Shown here piece by piece: positions 8,321 to 19,621 of a DNA stretch of 64,000 nucleotides. Position numbers and translations under genes: made by a program. Position 1 is the first letter of the stretch. Every line of letters begins with the position of its first letter. Source of the stretch: Planctomycetota bacterium (lineage in GTDB: Bacteria > Planctomycetota > Planctomycetia > Gemmatales > Gemmataceae); assembly GCA_016873095.1 (NCBI GenBank), contig VGYC01000003.1:1-64000 (forward strand), written 5' to 3'. The notes below the pieces were generated by a model. The model ran no database searches and was not told the DNA's origin. It saw only the letters and a list, made by a program, of their open reading frames with translations.

Positions 8321-10315
8321 TTAGCGTTTTGTCAGCCGGGCCAGGCTATCCCTGGCGTCGCGGGTGAGGCGGGCTTCCGGGGCGCCATCGGCGAGCTGTT
8401 GCAGCAATTGCCGGGCGTCGTTGTTGCCGATACGCTCCAGCACTTCCACGGCGCGGAACTGTTGCAACATGGCTGCCGACAGGTTGAGCCCCTCGAGTTT
8501 CTGAACGAGTTGCTCGATGCGCTTGCGGGCTTCGAGGGAAATCTGGCCGGTGAGCGTCTTCTTGAGAGTGGGCACGGCCCCCTCGCCGATCTTTTCCAGC
8601 TCATTCATGGCTTGCTGGCGCACCGGAAACTCGGCGCTGTCGATCTTGGCGAGCAAGTCATCGAGACGCTTGGGGTCAAAGCGCGGCGTGGCTTTCACGT
8701 GCTCGCGCAGCATGGGCATGGCCGTGTCGGCCCTGGCGGCCAGTTGATGGATGGCCCGGAACGCCTTGGCAGCGTCGCCGGAGGACAGGTCAATCCACAG
8801 GGTCTTGGGATCGGCGTCAGCAAGCGTCGCCGGCCGCACCTTGATGCGCTCGAGCGCATCCTTGGCAGCCACCGTGAGGCGGGCCCCGGCGGCGCCCTTG
8901 GCCAGCTTCTCCAGGAGCTGCTTGGCCTCGTCCGTGCCGACTTGCTCCAGCACCGGCACGGCCCGGACCGCCCGTTGCCGGTCGCCTGTCGTGTAGACGC
9001 GGTCGAGCTTCTGGATCATCATGACGACATTCTGGTTGAAGCCCTGATTGTTCTGGGCCATCTGCAGCAGAGCGCCCAGGGCGGCCTCGCCGTGCTCGCG
9101 CAGCCCGGCCATGGCCTTGCGGCGGGCGGCGCCGTTCTGGTTCTGCAGCTCGCCGACGAGCTGTGCGATCTTGTCGGCATTGCCGGCCGGCACGGCTTGC
9201 AGCCGGCTCTCGAGAAAGGCCACCGCCCGCTTCGGATCGGCGGACATCCAGCGCACCGACCGGAACGTCTGGAAAGCGTCCGTCTCGCCCAGACCCTCCC
9301 ACAGTTCGGCCATCTCCTCATCTGTGGGCGGGCGCAGCTTGGCCGTCAACACCTTGCCCAGCCGGCGAACGTCCCATTCCAGCTTGGTCGATTGACCGTC
9401 CATCGAGAGCAGCCGCTTGCCGTCCGGTGTGAACACAACACTGCTGACGACGCCTTGATGCCCCATGAGCGGCGGTAGCTCGCGGCCGGTCTTGAGGCTC
9501 CACAGGCGGATGGTGCCATCGTTGCCACCGATAGCCAGGATGGCGCCGTCCGCGGAGATGGCCAGTGACGAGAAGCCCGCGTTCTGCGGCATGGCGCGGA
9601 AGCCAAGGTTGACAAGGTTGGCGCCGGGTTGAGGCGAACCGAGCCGGACGACGAGGCGCTCCCGGCCGGTCGACACCTCCCACACCTGAATCACGTCATT
9701 GGCGCCGCCGGCCAGCATCCGACCATCGGGCGAGAACGACAGCGCCTGATAAAAAACGTTCTGCGGGCCGGTCAACGTGCGGACATCATCGGATGTCTTC
9801 GCATCCCATATCTCGACGCGCTGCGAGGTCCCCAGCGCCAGCAGCGTGCCGTCCGGCGACATGGCCAAGCTGTTGAATTGCTGGTCGTTGTCGATCTGGC
9901 GGATCGACTTGCCTGTGGCAACGTCCCAGAAATGAATGTTGAAGTCCGGGTAGTTGTTGGACATGCCGATGAGCGTCTTGCCGTCCGACGAGAAGGCGAT
10001 CGACGGATTGTAGAAGTTGGGGTTGTCGGTCGCGATCATGCGTGGCTGACGATTGAGCGACCGGCGGTCGGCATCGTAGATCAATAGCTGATTGCCGTTG
10101 CCGGTGCCGACGGCGAACTTGCCGTCTGGCGACAGGCGATAGACGCTACTGGTCGGCCCGCTGTAATAGCGGTAATCAAGGAGCCTGGTCTGAGCGACAG
10201 GCGTGATGGGAGCCAGGTCGGCGGCGGGCTCGTCGCCGGCTCGCGCCGGCGCAGCCGAGGCCGTCGCCAGCGACAAGATCGCCATTGCCGCGGTTGCACG
10301 CAGGTACCATGTCAT
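8321..10315 (-). CDS. Secreted WD40-repeat protein with HEAT-like C-terminal region
   Basis: A 664-residue protein beginning MTWYLRATAAM, with a signal peptide cleaved near 'APARAGDE'. Residues about 50-330 hold WD40 blades, each with the 'SPDG' turn ('YRLSPDGKFAVGTGNG', 'LAMSPDGTLLALGT', 'LSFSPDGRMLAGGAND', 'VFTPDGKRLLSMDG'). The rest is a series of helical repeats with 'ARLTVAAKDALERIKV' and 'ARLTRDARDSLARLTK', a form typical of planctomycete WD40/HEAT proteins where 'Ser/Gly-Glu-Ala-Arg-Leu-Thr' repeats recur. The protein is probably a scaffold outside the cytoplasmic membrane; no enzyme motif is present. A GAGGTG Shine-Dalgarno sequence lies before the ATG. It leads the minus-strand group that continues with the HEAT, PQQ, ECF and kinase genes, although a palindrome separates it from them. 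Confidence 0.87.
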   Translation of the reverse strand: MTWYLRATAAMAILSLATASAAPARAGDEPAADLAPITPVAQTRLLDYRYYSGPTSSVYRLSPDGKFAVGTGNGNQLLIYDADRRSLNRQPRMIATDNPNFYNPSIAFSSDGKTLIGMSNNYPDFNIHFWDVATGKSIRQIDNDQQFNSLAMSPDGTLLALGTSQRVEIWDAKTSDDVRTLTGPQNVFYQALSFSPDGRMLAGGANDVIQVWEVSTGRERLVVRLGSPQPGANLVNLGFRAMPQNAGFSSLAISADGAILAIGGNDGTIRLWSLKTGRELPPLMGHQGVVSSVVFTPDGKRLLSMDGQSTKLEWDVRRLGKVLTAKLRPPTDEEMAELWEGLGETDAFQTFRSVRWMSADPKRAVAFLESRLQAVPAGNADKIAQLVGELQNQNGAARRKAMAGLREHGEAALGALLQMAQNNQGFNQNVVMMIQKLDRVYTTGDRQRAVRAVPVLEQVGTDEAKQLLEKLAKGAAGARLTVAAKDALERIKVRPATLADADPKTLWIDLSSGDAAKAFRAIHQLAARADTAMPMLREHVKATPRFDPKRLDDLLAKIDSAEFPVRQQAMNELEKIGEGAVPTLKKTLTGQISLEARKRIEQLVQKLEGLNLSAAMLQQFRAVEVLERIGNNDARQLLQQLADGAPEARLTRDARDSLARLTKR

Positions 10316-10595
10316 GAGCGGTTCACCTCGTTGGGGGGTAGCAAATCCACTATCAAGACGAGAGATGGTAAGATTCTCGCAGAAAAAAGCGGCATTGCAA
10401 GTGGCTTTCGGAAGCTCGTTACACGCGGACACACCCGCGCCTTACACGTCGGGCTGGTTGCGAATGCTAGCGCGAATGGCAAGTGCCGCCAACATTGGCT
10501 GAAACTGTGCGTGCGGCAACGAGAAAATGAGCTTCCATCTTCTCCTTGCCACGTGGTCGCGCACCTTGGCCGACCACTCTGATTCTGAATTCGTT

Positions 10596-11024
10596 TCAGG
10601 CCGACTTGGACTTGCCGAGAGTTAGGCGGTTGCCGCGATCGTTGAACTTCACCCAGGTCATGTAGTGGCGGATGAGGAAGACGCCGCGGCCGCTGGGGCG
10701 CTCCAGGTTCTCAGGAGCAAGGGGATCGGGAACCTGTTCGGGCTTGAAGCCGGGGCCCTCGTCCTCGTCCTCGACCTCGACAATGACCTGATCGGGCTGC
10801 AACTGGTAGCGGACGTGGACGGACTTGTCCGGATCCTTGGCGTTGCCGTGGACGATGCCATTGACGATGGCTTCTTCCAGCGAGAGGCGCATGCCGAAGA
10901 GATCGCGCTCGGGAAAGCCGGCCGCCTGCATCAAAGACAGAATCTTTTCGATGACGGGAGTCATCTGTGCCGTGGTTCTGACACGTTCGTGCTGCCACGG
11001 TCCGAAGGGGGCCCCTGACTGCAT
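10596..11024 (-). CDS. RsbW-like ATP-binding anti-sigma/regulatory kinase
   Basis: A 142-residue GHKL ATPase of the serine-protein kinase/anti-sigma family. The N box 'EEAIVNGIVHGN' (Asn and Glu for Mg-ATP), G1 box 'DEGPGF' and G2 box 'SGRGVFLIRHYM' are all present, so it is probably catalytically competent. Such proteins bind or phosphorylate anti-sigma antagonists and control sigma factors or PP2C-type partner switches. I placed the start at MQSGAPFGP (11024); an in-frame ATG 16 codons upstream is also possible. It stands alone, with no STAS-domain antagonist or sigma gene adjoining it. The ECF sigma gene at 5165-5734 belongs to a different group, so a partnership is only a guess. Confidence 0.88.
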   Translation of the reverse strand: MQSGAPFGPWQHERVRTTAQMTPVIEKILSLMQAAGFPERDLFGMRLSLEEAIVNGIVHGNAKDPDKSVHVRYQLQPDQVIVEVEDEDEGPGFKPEQVPDPLAPENLERPSGRGVFLIRHYMTWVKFNDRGNRLTLGKSKSA

Positions 11025-11115
11025 TGTGACCTGTCGGCTCCCCAGGCGAAGTAAGGGACGGGCTTTCCTCAATTATGCCACATGAACGGTGAAACTCCAA
11101 TACTGGAATGCCATT

Positions 11116-11150
11116 CGCTTGCGGCCTGGCGTCGTGCCAGGCCGCAAGCG
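11116..11150 (-). terminator. Strong hairpin after the Tyr/Cys-rich protein gene
   Basis: A perfect 15-bp stem, CGCTTGCGGCCTGGC and its complement, with a 5-nt GTCGT loop, lies 28 bp past the stop of the minus-strand gene at 11179. There is no T-run after it, so it may be a factor-dependent terminator or a 3' stabilising hairpin. Confidence 0.6.
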
Positions 11151-11178
11151 GCGGAATCGGCCCCCGTTTTGCACGAAA

Positions 11179-12276
11179 TCAACGGCTGACCAGGGTGATT
11201 GGCGCGGCCTGGCTGGCGCTGACGTCGATGCGGCTGTGATAGATCTGCGTGCCGTTGGGGGCATCCAGGTAGACGAGCCAGCCGCCGGCAGGCAGATTGA
11301 TGCGGAAGCGGCCGGCCGAGTTCGCGAACGCCGTCTGCGTCGGCGACAGGCGGTCGGCGCTGACGAAGGTCACGCGGGCGTTGGGGCGGGCGGCCCGGTC
11401 GCTGCGAACGACTTGCCCTTCCACGCTGGCGTTCGGCCCGAAGACGATGCCATCGAGACGTACGGGCGGAGTAACCGAGCGATTGGCCGGGGCCGGATAG
11501 GTAGCCGGCTTCGGATAGTAGCGCTCGTAGTTGCCGTTGCCGTTGCGCTGCTCGTTGATGACGGGCGGCGGCGAAGTGGGCGGACGTTGCTCCATGACGG
11601 CGGGGGGCGGTTGCGTCGCCGGTGGGGCCTGCATCACCACGGGCGGGGCCGCCGGGGCCGGCTGGCCGCACGGAATCGGCGCACCAACGGTCGTCTGGCA
11701 GCAGGTCGTCTTCGGTTCCCAGTAGCACGATTGCTGGTAAGTCGTCACCGGCACGCTGGCACAGCGCTGCACCCAGCGCTGCACGGGGCACGCTTGCTCG
11801 CGCAGCTGGTACGAGGTCACCGGCGTGGCCACCTGCCGCGGGCAGCACGTGCACGGGTCGATGTAGCAGCTATAGCGATAGCTGACGACCGGCTCGTAGT
11901 AGTAGCTGGTGCGGTAGGTCGTCACCGGCTCGTAGTAGGTCTGCGTCTGATAGGTGGTCACCGGGGTGTAGTAGCAGCGCTGCGTGTAGCTGGTGGTGCA
12001 CTGCGGGCCGCACGGCGCGGGCGCCGCTGGCGCGGCGTAGGCCACGGTCGGTGCCGGCGCCGGCGCCGGCGCGCAGCTATTGCACACAGGGGCCGCGATG
12101 GCGACCGGTGCGGCCGCGACCACCGGGGTCGGGCAGCACGGCGGCGGGCAGCAGGCCGCGCGGCGGCGACGCCCGAACAGCGTCGTCTGGAACACGTTGT
12201 TCCACGCTGCGGACACCGATGCCACATCAACGGCCAAGAACGTCACGATACTCAGGCCGATCAGGATGCGTTTCAT
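11179..12276 (-). CDS. Secreted Tyr/Cys-rich repeat protein with a carboxypeptidase-regulatory-like end
   Basis: A 365-residue protein of unknown function. The start at 12276 (MKRILIGLSIVTFLAV) has a GGAGGA Shine-Dalgarno sequence and gives a signal peptide. Residues about 35-60 contain clustered Cys and Pro. Residues about 90-200 are repeats of the form [TVS]-x-Y-x(n)-C/Y-x-x-P-[VK]-[TV]-T-Y, for example 'YYTPVTTYQTQTYYEPVTTY' and 'SCYWEPKTTCCQT', with many Cys and Tyr. A Pro-rich linker follows, and residues about 285-365 look like a carboxypeptidase-regulatory beta sandwich ('VEGQVVRSDRAARPNARVTF', 'SAGRFRINLPAGG'). The Tyr/Cys pattern suggests a cross-linked structural protein of the cell surface; that is inference. 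A strong hairpin terminates the gene. Confidence 0.7.
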   Translation of the reverse strand: MKRILIGLSIVTFLAVDVASVSAAWNNVFQTTLFGRRRRAACCPPPCCPTPVVAAAPVAIAAPVCNSCAPAPAPAPTVAYAAPAAPAPCGPQCTTSYTQRCYYTPVTTYQTQTYYEPVTTYRTSYYYEPVVSYRYSCYIDPCTCCPRQVATPVTSYQLREQACPVQRWVQRCASVPVTTYQQSCYWEPKTTCCQTTVGAPIPCGQPAPAAPPVVMQAPPATQPPPAVMEQRPPTSPPPVINEQRNGNGNYERYYPKPATYPAPANRSVTPPVRLDGIVFGPNASVEGQVVRSDRAARPNARVTFVSADRLSPTQTAFANSAGRFRINLPAGGWLVYLDAPNGTQIYHSRIDVSASQAAPITLVSR

Positions 12277-12648
12277 GAGTTGTTTTCCTCCACGGGTGCC
12301 GATTCTTGAATCAATGCGTGTCGCGATTGCTGCGGACGCACCGCGCCAGCGCGCGCCGACAGCAGCCTCGACTAATCCACCATAATCGGACCATGATTTC
12401 ATGCAAGACGACAGCACCCGGTTTCCCGCAAAAAAACCAGGGCGCGACGCTAAAGTTCTCAGGTCAGGCAAAGCCGTTAATTCGTGCAGAATTTAACTCG
12501 TGCCGAACCGGACGCGCGATTGTAACGATTGGGGGGACCTTGCGGGGGCCGCTGGCCCATGCACTTTCGAAGGGAAGACCACGCCTTCAGCGCGCAATAG
12601 AAGCGACGGAATCCGTAACCACTGTCCGGCAATACAGATGGGGCTGGC
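12277..12648. other. Intergenic region without a recognisable gene
   Basis: This 372-bp spacer separates the Tyr/Cys-rich gene start from the prolyl oligopeptidase stop. Both flanking genes are on the minus strand, so it should hold the promoter of the Tyr/Cys-rich gene. It is less G+C-rich near 12400-12500. I see no gene, RNA or strong repeat in it. Confidence 0.6.
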
Positions 12649-14760
<2,112 letters not shown>

Positions 14761-14916
14761 GGGTCTTTCTCCCTTGAACTGACGGGCGTCAGCGCTTCAG
14801 CCATGCAGGACATCTTAGCCGATCCGGCCGGGCCGGCCGCACAATTCGGTAGGCGACGAAGCCAGCGCAGCCAGTTTGGCAGCTTCGAAGACGATAGGCT
14901 GTACGACTTCGCAAGC

Positions 14917-16467
14917 TCAGAAGCAGAATTCGAAGCCGGCGGTCAGGCCATGAATCCAGAACTCGCCCTGGTTGAAAGAAAACGCGGGCACCGGGCCGGC
15001 GCCGCTGGTGTTGATGCGCGTGTCGATCTGGTCGCCGGGGCGGACCACGTTGCCCAGCAGCAGGAAGTTGTAACCGACCGAAGCGCGAATGTGTTGCTGG
15101 ACCTGGTAGCCGAAGTTGACAGCGATCTCCGGGACATAGGCGAACTGATGGCGGCGATGGCGGCCGATGTTGCTGGGCTGCGTCAGCAAGCCGCCCGGCA
15201 GCAGGCGGCCGCCCAGCAAGCGACTGCCTTCGATCTCCAGCTGCTCGAAATTGTCGCCGACCGCGATCTTGGCCCACGAATCGAGAAACCACTTGCGATG
15301 ATAGATCTCGCACTCCACACCGGCCTGTGAGCCGAGGAAGCGGTTACGGGCGCCGAAATCGTCGTAGGTGAAATTCGAGCCGCCGCGCCGCGTGTTTGTT
15401 CCCGCCAGGACCGTCAAGTTCTCGTTGAAATCGAGGTAGCGAATGCCCGCCAGCGCATCGACGTGTCCCCAGTTCCAGCGGCACACCTCGCAGCGGACGT
15501 TGCCCTCCAGCCCCCACAACCGGCTGAGCATGCCGATGTCGATGATGCCCGGCGAGCCGGGCGCCGCGATGATGCTCTGCGAAGGCTGTCCGGTGACACC
15601 GTCGATGTACGGCCGGGCCAGCACCGGGGCGCCCGTGGACGTTCGTTCGTAAACGGAGCTGTCGCCGCCGATGAAGAAGCCGACGAATTCGACGGCCAGA
15701 TCCTGGCTATTGTCCAACCAGGCGCCAACCGTGAAGCGCCCGCCATGACGTGTCTGGGCAATCAATCGGACTTCGCCGCCGCCGACGAGAGGAACAGCCG
15801 GCGCTCCCTCGGTCAGCAACACGGGCGCGGATTGCGGCTGTCCCCACCACATCAAGTATTCGGCCCGGGCGTAGTATGGGTAGCCGCGCGGGGCGCACGG
15901 CGGACAGTGCGGCGCCGTGTCCGGCTTGCCGTCGTAATGGACCAGCATGGAACCCGGCCCAACTTCGGCAATCTCGGGAAGGGAGAACTCCGGCGGCCGG
16001 GTCGGATCCAGTTCCCGCGGCGGCGGCGCGATCTCACCCGGAGGCTGCCCAGGCGCGCCTGGCAGCGATGGCTGCGACGGGACCTGACACGTGTGTGACG
16101 GTACTGGCGCAGGAAGGGGCGTCGCCTGTGCAAGCTGGGGTGGCCTCGGCCACGTCAGCATCGGTAGCGGCGGCGCCGGCATGAGCGGTACGCCATTCCA
16201 GGGCCGTGGCGCGCTTGTTTGTGGAACCATGGTCGAGATCGGCAGCGCCGGCACATGGGCACCGTGAGACTGCGACCAGCCGGACGCTGCGTAATTGGGG
16301 TAACCGGGATAGTAAGCAGGATACCGGCTCGGCGCGTACATGAGGGGCGCCTGCGTCGGCGGCACTTGCGTCGGCCAGCCGGGAAACGACTGCGCGTGCC
16401 CGGCAGCCACGGCGAGCGCCCATGCCAGGATGGCCAACGTGAATCGTCGTCCTCGAAACAAGCACAT
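14917..16467 (-). CDS. BBP7-family outer membrane beta-barrel protein
   Basis: A 516-residue exported protein. A signal peptide (about 1-26) is followed by a Pro-rich region (30-190). The C-terminal 320 residues match the planctomycete BBP7 barrel family: 'YPYYARAEYLMWWGQPQSAP' opens the domain, with later 'GMLSRLWGLEGNVRCEVC', 'LAGIRYLDFNENL' and a final strand ending in Phe ('TAGFEFCF'), a typical outer-membrane insertion signal. BBP7 proteins are thought to be outer membrane barrels of unknown transport role. A GGGAG sequence lies directly against the ATG at 16467, unusually close, so a start two codons later at TTG is possible. No operon partner is evident. Confidence 0.85.
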   Translation of the reverse strand: MCLFRGRRFTLAILAWALAVAAGHAQSFPGWPTQVPPTQAPLMYAPSRYPAYYPGYPNYAASGWSQSHGAHVPALPISTMVPQTSAPRPWNGVPLMPAPPLPMLTWPRPPQLAQATPLPAPVPSHTCQVPSQPSLPGAPGQPPGEIAPPPRELDPTRPPEFSLPEIAEVGPGSMLVHYDGKPDTAPHCPPCAPRGYPYYARAEYLMWWGQPQSAPVLLTEGAPAVPLVGGGEVRLIAQTRHGGRFTVGAWLDNSQDLAVEFVGFFIGGDSSVYERTSTGAPVLARPYIDGVTGQPSQSIIAAPGSPGIIDIGMLSRLWGLEGNVRCEVCRWNWGHVDALAGIRYLDFNENLTVLAGTNTRRGGSNFTYDDFGARNRFLGSQAGVECEIYHRKWFLDSWAKIAVGDNFEQLEIEGSRLLGGRLLPGGLLTQPSNIGRHRRHQFAYVPEIAVNFGYQVQQHIRASVGYNFLLLGNVVRPGDQIDTRINTSGAGPVPAFSFNQGEFWIHGLTAGFEFCF

Positions 16468-16763
16468 CTCCCGATTGGCGCGCGTCAGCAGGGGCCAGCG
16501 CCCGCCGCTCGTCTGGTGTCCGACTTGTCATCGGACGGCGGTTTTGCCTTTGTCGACTCTTGTAGCGATGTTGCCGTCGAAACGGGTGGAAGCGGGTAAG
16601 AGCATGTCGCGAATTCCGGAAGATCGGGAGAGGCAAGCCACGCCGGATCTGTCAAGATTTCCGGTTATTCCGCCTGCTGGCGGTTGCAGCCGGAGAGCGG
16701 CACTGGTACATTTTACCTACGCCTCCCCGCCTGCACGATATTGTCCACGAGGAGAGAGATTCC

Positions 16764-18137
16764 ATGTTGCACCTGTATCGAGGCCAGGGCCGGTCCAATT
16801 GCCAGGGCATGACGCGGCGTAGCGCGCTCAAGGCCGGTTTTCTGGGTCTGGCAGGAATGTCACTCGCGGACCATTTGCAGCTACGGGCCCAGGGGACGGC
16901 CAGCCGCGACACGTCGGTCATCCTGCTGTGGCTGGATGGCGGGCCGAGCCAGATCGAAACCTACGACCCGAAGCCGGACGCTCCGGCCGAATACCGCGGT
17001 CCCTACGGCACGATCCAGACCAACGTCAACGGCATTCGCCTGTGCGAACTGTTACCGCAGCATGCCCGTCATGCCGACAAGATGATCTTCGTCCGCTCGC
17101 TCCATCATGGCACCGGCGATCATTTTGCCGGCGCGCACTGGATGCTCACGGGCAAGTTCGGCTCGACGGCAGCCAGTTTGCCACAACGATTCCCCTCGGT
17201 CGGCTCGTACGCCTCGCGCGTGCGCGGGCCCAATCGTCCCGGCCTGCCGGCCTACGTCGGCCTGCCGTCTGCCCAGAGTGTTTACCTGTTCCCCGGTTAT
17301 CAGGGCGCCGCCTATCTCGGGCCGGCCTACAACCCGTTCGACGTCAACCGCGAGGAACGCTATCTGGGCGCCAACTACAACGTGCAGATCAACCGGCCGC
17401 CCTTCCTCAATACGCTGGCCGACGGCCAGCCGCGGGTCATGCAGAATCGCATGGGCCTGCTGCGTGCCATGGACGGCATGCGCCGTGATCTCGACCGCTC
17501 CGGGGCCATGGAGTCGATGGACCGTTTCCAGCAGCAGGCCGTCGATCTCATCATGGGGACGCGGGCGCGCGACGCGTTCAATCTGGATCGCGAGTTGCCC
17601 CGCGTGCGCGACCGCTATGGCCGAGGCCCGTGGGGGCAGTACACGCTCATGGCGCGCCGGCTCGTCGAGGCCGGCGTCACCTTCGTCACCGTGGACATGC
17701 CGCACTGGGATGACCACTCGAACATCCGCGAAGGCCACGGCTACAAGCTGCCATATGTCGATCGTGCCGTCGGCGCCTTGATGGAAGATCTCAGCGAGCG
17801 CGGCATGCTGGACCGTGTGCTGGTTGTGGTGATGGGCGAGTTTGGCCGCACGCCGCGCCTCAACACCGGCCAGCCCGGCATCCCCATCCCCGGACGCGAC
17901 CACTGGGGCGGCGCCATCTCGGCTCTGCTCGCCGGCGGCGGCCTGCGCACCGGTCAGGTCATCGGCAGCACCAACGCCAAGGCCGAGCACCCCGTCAACC
18001 AGCCGCTACGCCCCTGCGACCTGCTGGCCACGGTCTATCACGTCCTGGGCATCGACCCACGGCAGACCTTCAACGATCACACCGGCCGGCCAATCGCGAT
18101 CCTGGATGAGGGAAGGCCGATCGCGGGGGCCGTGTAG
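16764..18137 (+). CDS. DUF1501 domain protein (alkaline phosphatase-like), Tat-type signal
   Basis: A 457-residue exported protein of the DUF1501 family, which has an alkaline-phosphatase-like fold. A Tat-like leader ('TRRSALKAGFLGLAGMSLAD') is followed by the family's 'ILLWLDGGPSQIETYDPKPD' segment, 'LCELLPQHARHADKMIFVRS', 'FVTVDMPHWDDHSN' and 'VVVMGEFGRTPRLN'. An AGGAGAG Shine-Dalgarno sequence lies 9 nt before the ATG. DUF1501 genes usually accompany a cytochrome PSCyt1/DUF1549 gene and are tentatively linked to polysaccharide (sulfatase-type) degradation. This copy stands alone, unlike the pair at 50463-54384. The 296-bp region before it, shared with the divergent BBP7 gene, probably carries both promoters. 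Confidence 0.93.
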   Translation: MLHLYRGQGRSNCQGMTRRSALKAGFLGLAGMSLADHLQLRAQGTASRDTSVILLWLDGGPSQIETYDPKPDAPAEYRGPYGTIQTNVNGIRLCELLPQHARHADKMIFVRSLHHGTGDHFAGAHWMLTGKFGSTAASLPQRFPSVGSYASRVRGPNRPGLPAYVGLPSAQSVYLFPGYQGAAYLGPAYNPFDVNREERYLGANYNVQINRPPFLNTLADGQPRVMQNRMGLLRAMDGMRRDLDRSGAMESMDRFQQQAVDLIMGTRARDAFNLDRELPRVRDRYGRGPWGQYTLMARRLVEAGVTFVTVDMPHWDDHSNIREGHGYKLPYVDRAVGALMEDLSERGMLDRVLVVVMGEFGRTPRLNTGQPGIPIPGRDHWGGAISALLAGGGLRTGQVIGSTNAKAEHPVNQPLRPCDLLATVYHVLGIDPRQTFNDHTGRPIAILDEGRPIAGAV

Positions 18138-18218
18138 CCGTTTCGCTGGCTTGATGCGTGTACACGGCGCGGCAGGAGCCTCGCCCGCCTCACCCTCCCA
18201 GCGCGGCTGACGGAAACC

Positions 18219-19598
18219 TCACTCCTTCTTCTGCATGTCGATATCGAGCTTCTGCCCTGGCTGTACCCGCAGCGCCCGGGTGCGTTCCACGGCCTTGCCG
18301 TTCTCGGTCCAGCGGGCGCGAATCTCGTAGCTGTACTTCCAGCCGGTCTCCAGCGGCGGCGAAACGAATTCGCGAACCGTTCCCTTCGACGTGGTTTTCG
18401 TGCCGTTGAGCCAGACCTGGGCATCGGCAGGAACGCGAACCATCAGCGTCACGGGCTGCAGCTTCGGCGCGTCTTTCTTCGCTTGCGGGGCGGCCTTCTG
18501 ATCGGTGTCCTTCAAGCGGACCAGCATCCATTGCTGCGTGCGATCCTTGCCGAAGTGGATGAGGATGGGGGCCTCGTCCTTCGTGAGGTTGTAGATGCCG
18601 GTGTCGTAGACGACGTCCTTGTTGTCACCGACGGTCCAGGCGGCCCGCTGCGTCTTCTCATCGACGGCGCCGCGGACCTGCAGGACGGTCGAGGTCAGAA
18701 CATTCTGGTAGTTGCCGTGGATGATGCCGGCCTTGTTGACCGCAAGCTGAAAGACCTCGCTGGCATCTCCCTGCTCGCCTTGCACCAGCGCGAAGACGCC
18801 GAGCGAGTTGAACTCGTCGGTCTTCTTGTCGGCGGCCGGATTGGCTTCAGCGAGAGTCTGAGCCTGCTCATAGTACTGCACGGCGCTGGGACCGGGCTGG
18901 TTGTTGATGTAGACCGTGTCGCCCTGATAGACGATGGTGTTGCCGAAGTCGTAGTAGACCGGATCGAGCGCGACCGGCCAGCCGAACCAGCCGAGCATTC
19001 CGCCCCACGCCAGTCCAGCCCAGAGTCCGGCGCCGTACCAGGCGGCGGGACGCCAGGCGTAGGGATAGCGGCCATACCAGCCGGCGTTGAACAGGTTGTA
19101 GTGGTAGAAGTTGTTGCGGACGTTGACACCGCGGGCTGTCATCACATTGCTGGAGACGAACGCAGTGCGATGACCGGCGACACCTCGATAGCCGGCGGAA
19201 ACAGCGCCGATGTGCCCGACGCCGAAATCGGTGGGCAGGCGGCCCACCTCGCCGGCACGGACGCCGCCGGCGCGAACACCCCCTGCCTCGAAGCCGCGCG
19301 GACCACGGACCGCGCCGGCCTCGACGCCGCCACGATAGCCGCCGTAGACAGGTGCATGATAGACCGGAGCGTGATACACCTGTGGTGTGTAGCGATAGCC
19401 GCCATAGCGGTCGCCGTAATTGACGCCCCCGTAGCGAACGCCGCCGTAGCCGCCATAATGCACGCCGCTGAAACCGCCATAATGAACGCCGCCGAAACCG
19501 CCGGCGTGAAAGCCGCCAAAGCCGCGCCCGGCGGCTTCCTGATGCGAAATCAGCAGCACGAGCGCCGACAGCGCCGCGATAGTGATGAGGTAACGCAT
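18219..19598 (-). CDS. Secreted Gly/Tyr-rich TIGR03000 domain protein
   Basis: A 459-residue exported protein. After the signal peptide (MRYLITIAALSALVLLISH) residues 24-80 are Gly/Tyr/His repeats such as 'GGFGGVHYGGFSGVHYGGYG' and 'YHAPVYHAPVYGGYRGG'. Two hydrophobic stretches near 190-215 ('AGLWAGLAWGGMLGWFGWP') are followed by a conserved middle region ('TIVYQGDTVYINNQPG', 'DEFNSLGVFALVQGEQGDAS') found with Gly/Tyr-rich planctomycete surface proteins. The C-terminal 55 residues ('MVRVPADAQVWLNGTKTTSK', 'YEIRARWTENGKAVERTRAL') form a TIGR03000 domain, a planctomycete-specific beta module. The role is unknown, and adhesion or cell-wall structure is inference. It lies 23 bp after the SgcJ-like gene on the same strand. 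Confidence 0.85.
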   Translation of the reverse strand: MRYLITIAALSALVLLISHQEAAGRGFGGFHAGGFGGVHYGGFSGVHYGGYGGVRYGGVNYGDRYGGYRYTPQVYHAPVYHAPVYGGYRGGVEAGAVRGPRGFEAGGVRAGGVRAGEVGRLPTDFGVGHIGAVSAGYRGVAGHRTAFVSSNVMTARGVNVRNNFYHYNLFNAGWYGRYPYAWRPAAWYGAGLWAGLAWGGMLGWFGWPVALDPVYYDFGNTIVYQGDTVYINNQPGPSAVQYYEQAQTLAEANPAADKKTDEFNSLGVFALVQGEQGDASEVFQLAVNKAGIIHGNYQNVLTSTVLQVRGAVDEKTQRAAWTVGDNKDVVYDTGIYNLTKDEAPILIHFGKDRTQQWMLVRLKDTDQKAAPQAKKDAPKLQPVTLMVRVPADAQVWLNGTKTTSKGTVREFVSPPLETGWKYSYEIRARWTENGKAVERTRALRVQPGQKLDIDMQKKE

Positions 19599-19621
19599 GA
19601 TGCCCTCGCTTCCTGTCGTGA

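Noticed and set aside
10331-10347. TGGGGGGTAGCAAATCC before the WD40 gene as a third copy of the G-rich palindromic element
   Set aside because: Only about 12 bases match and the orientation relative to the gene is reversed, so it may be coincidence.
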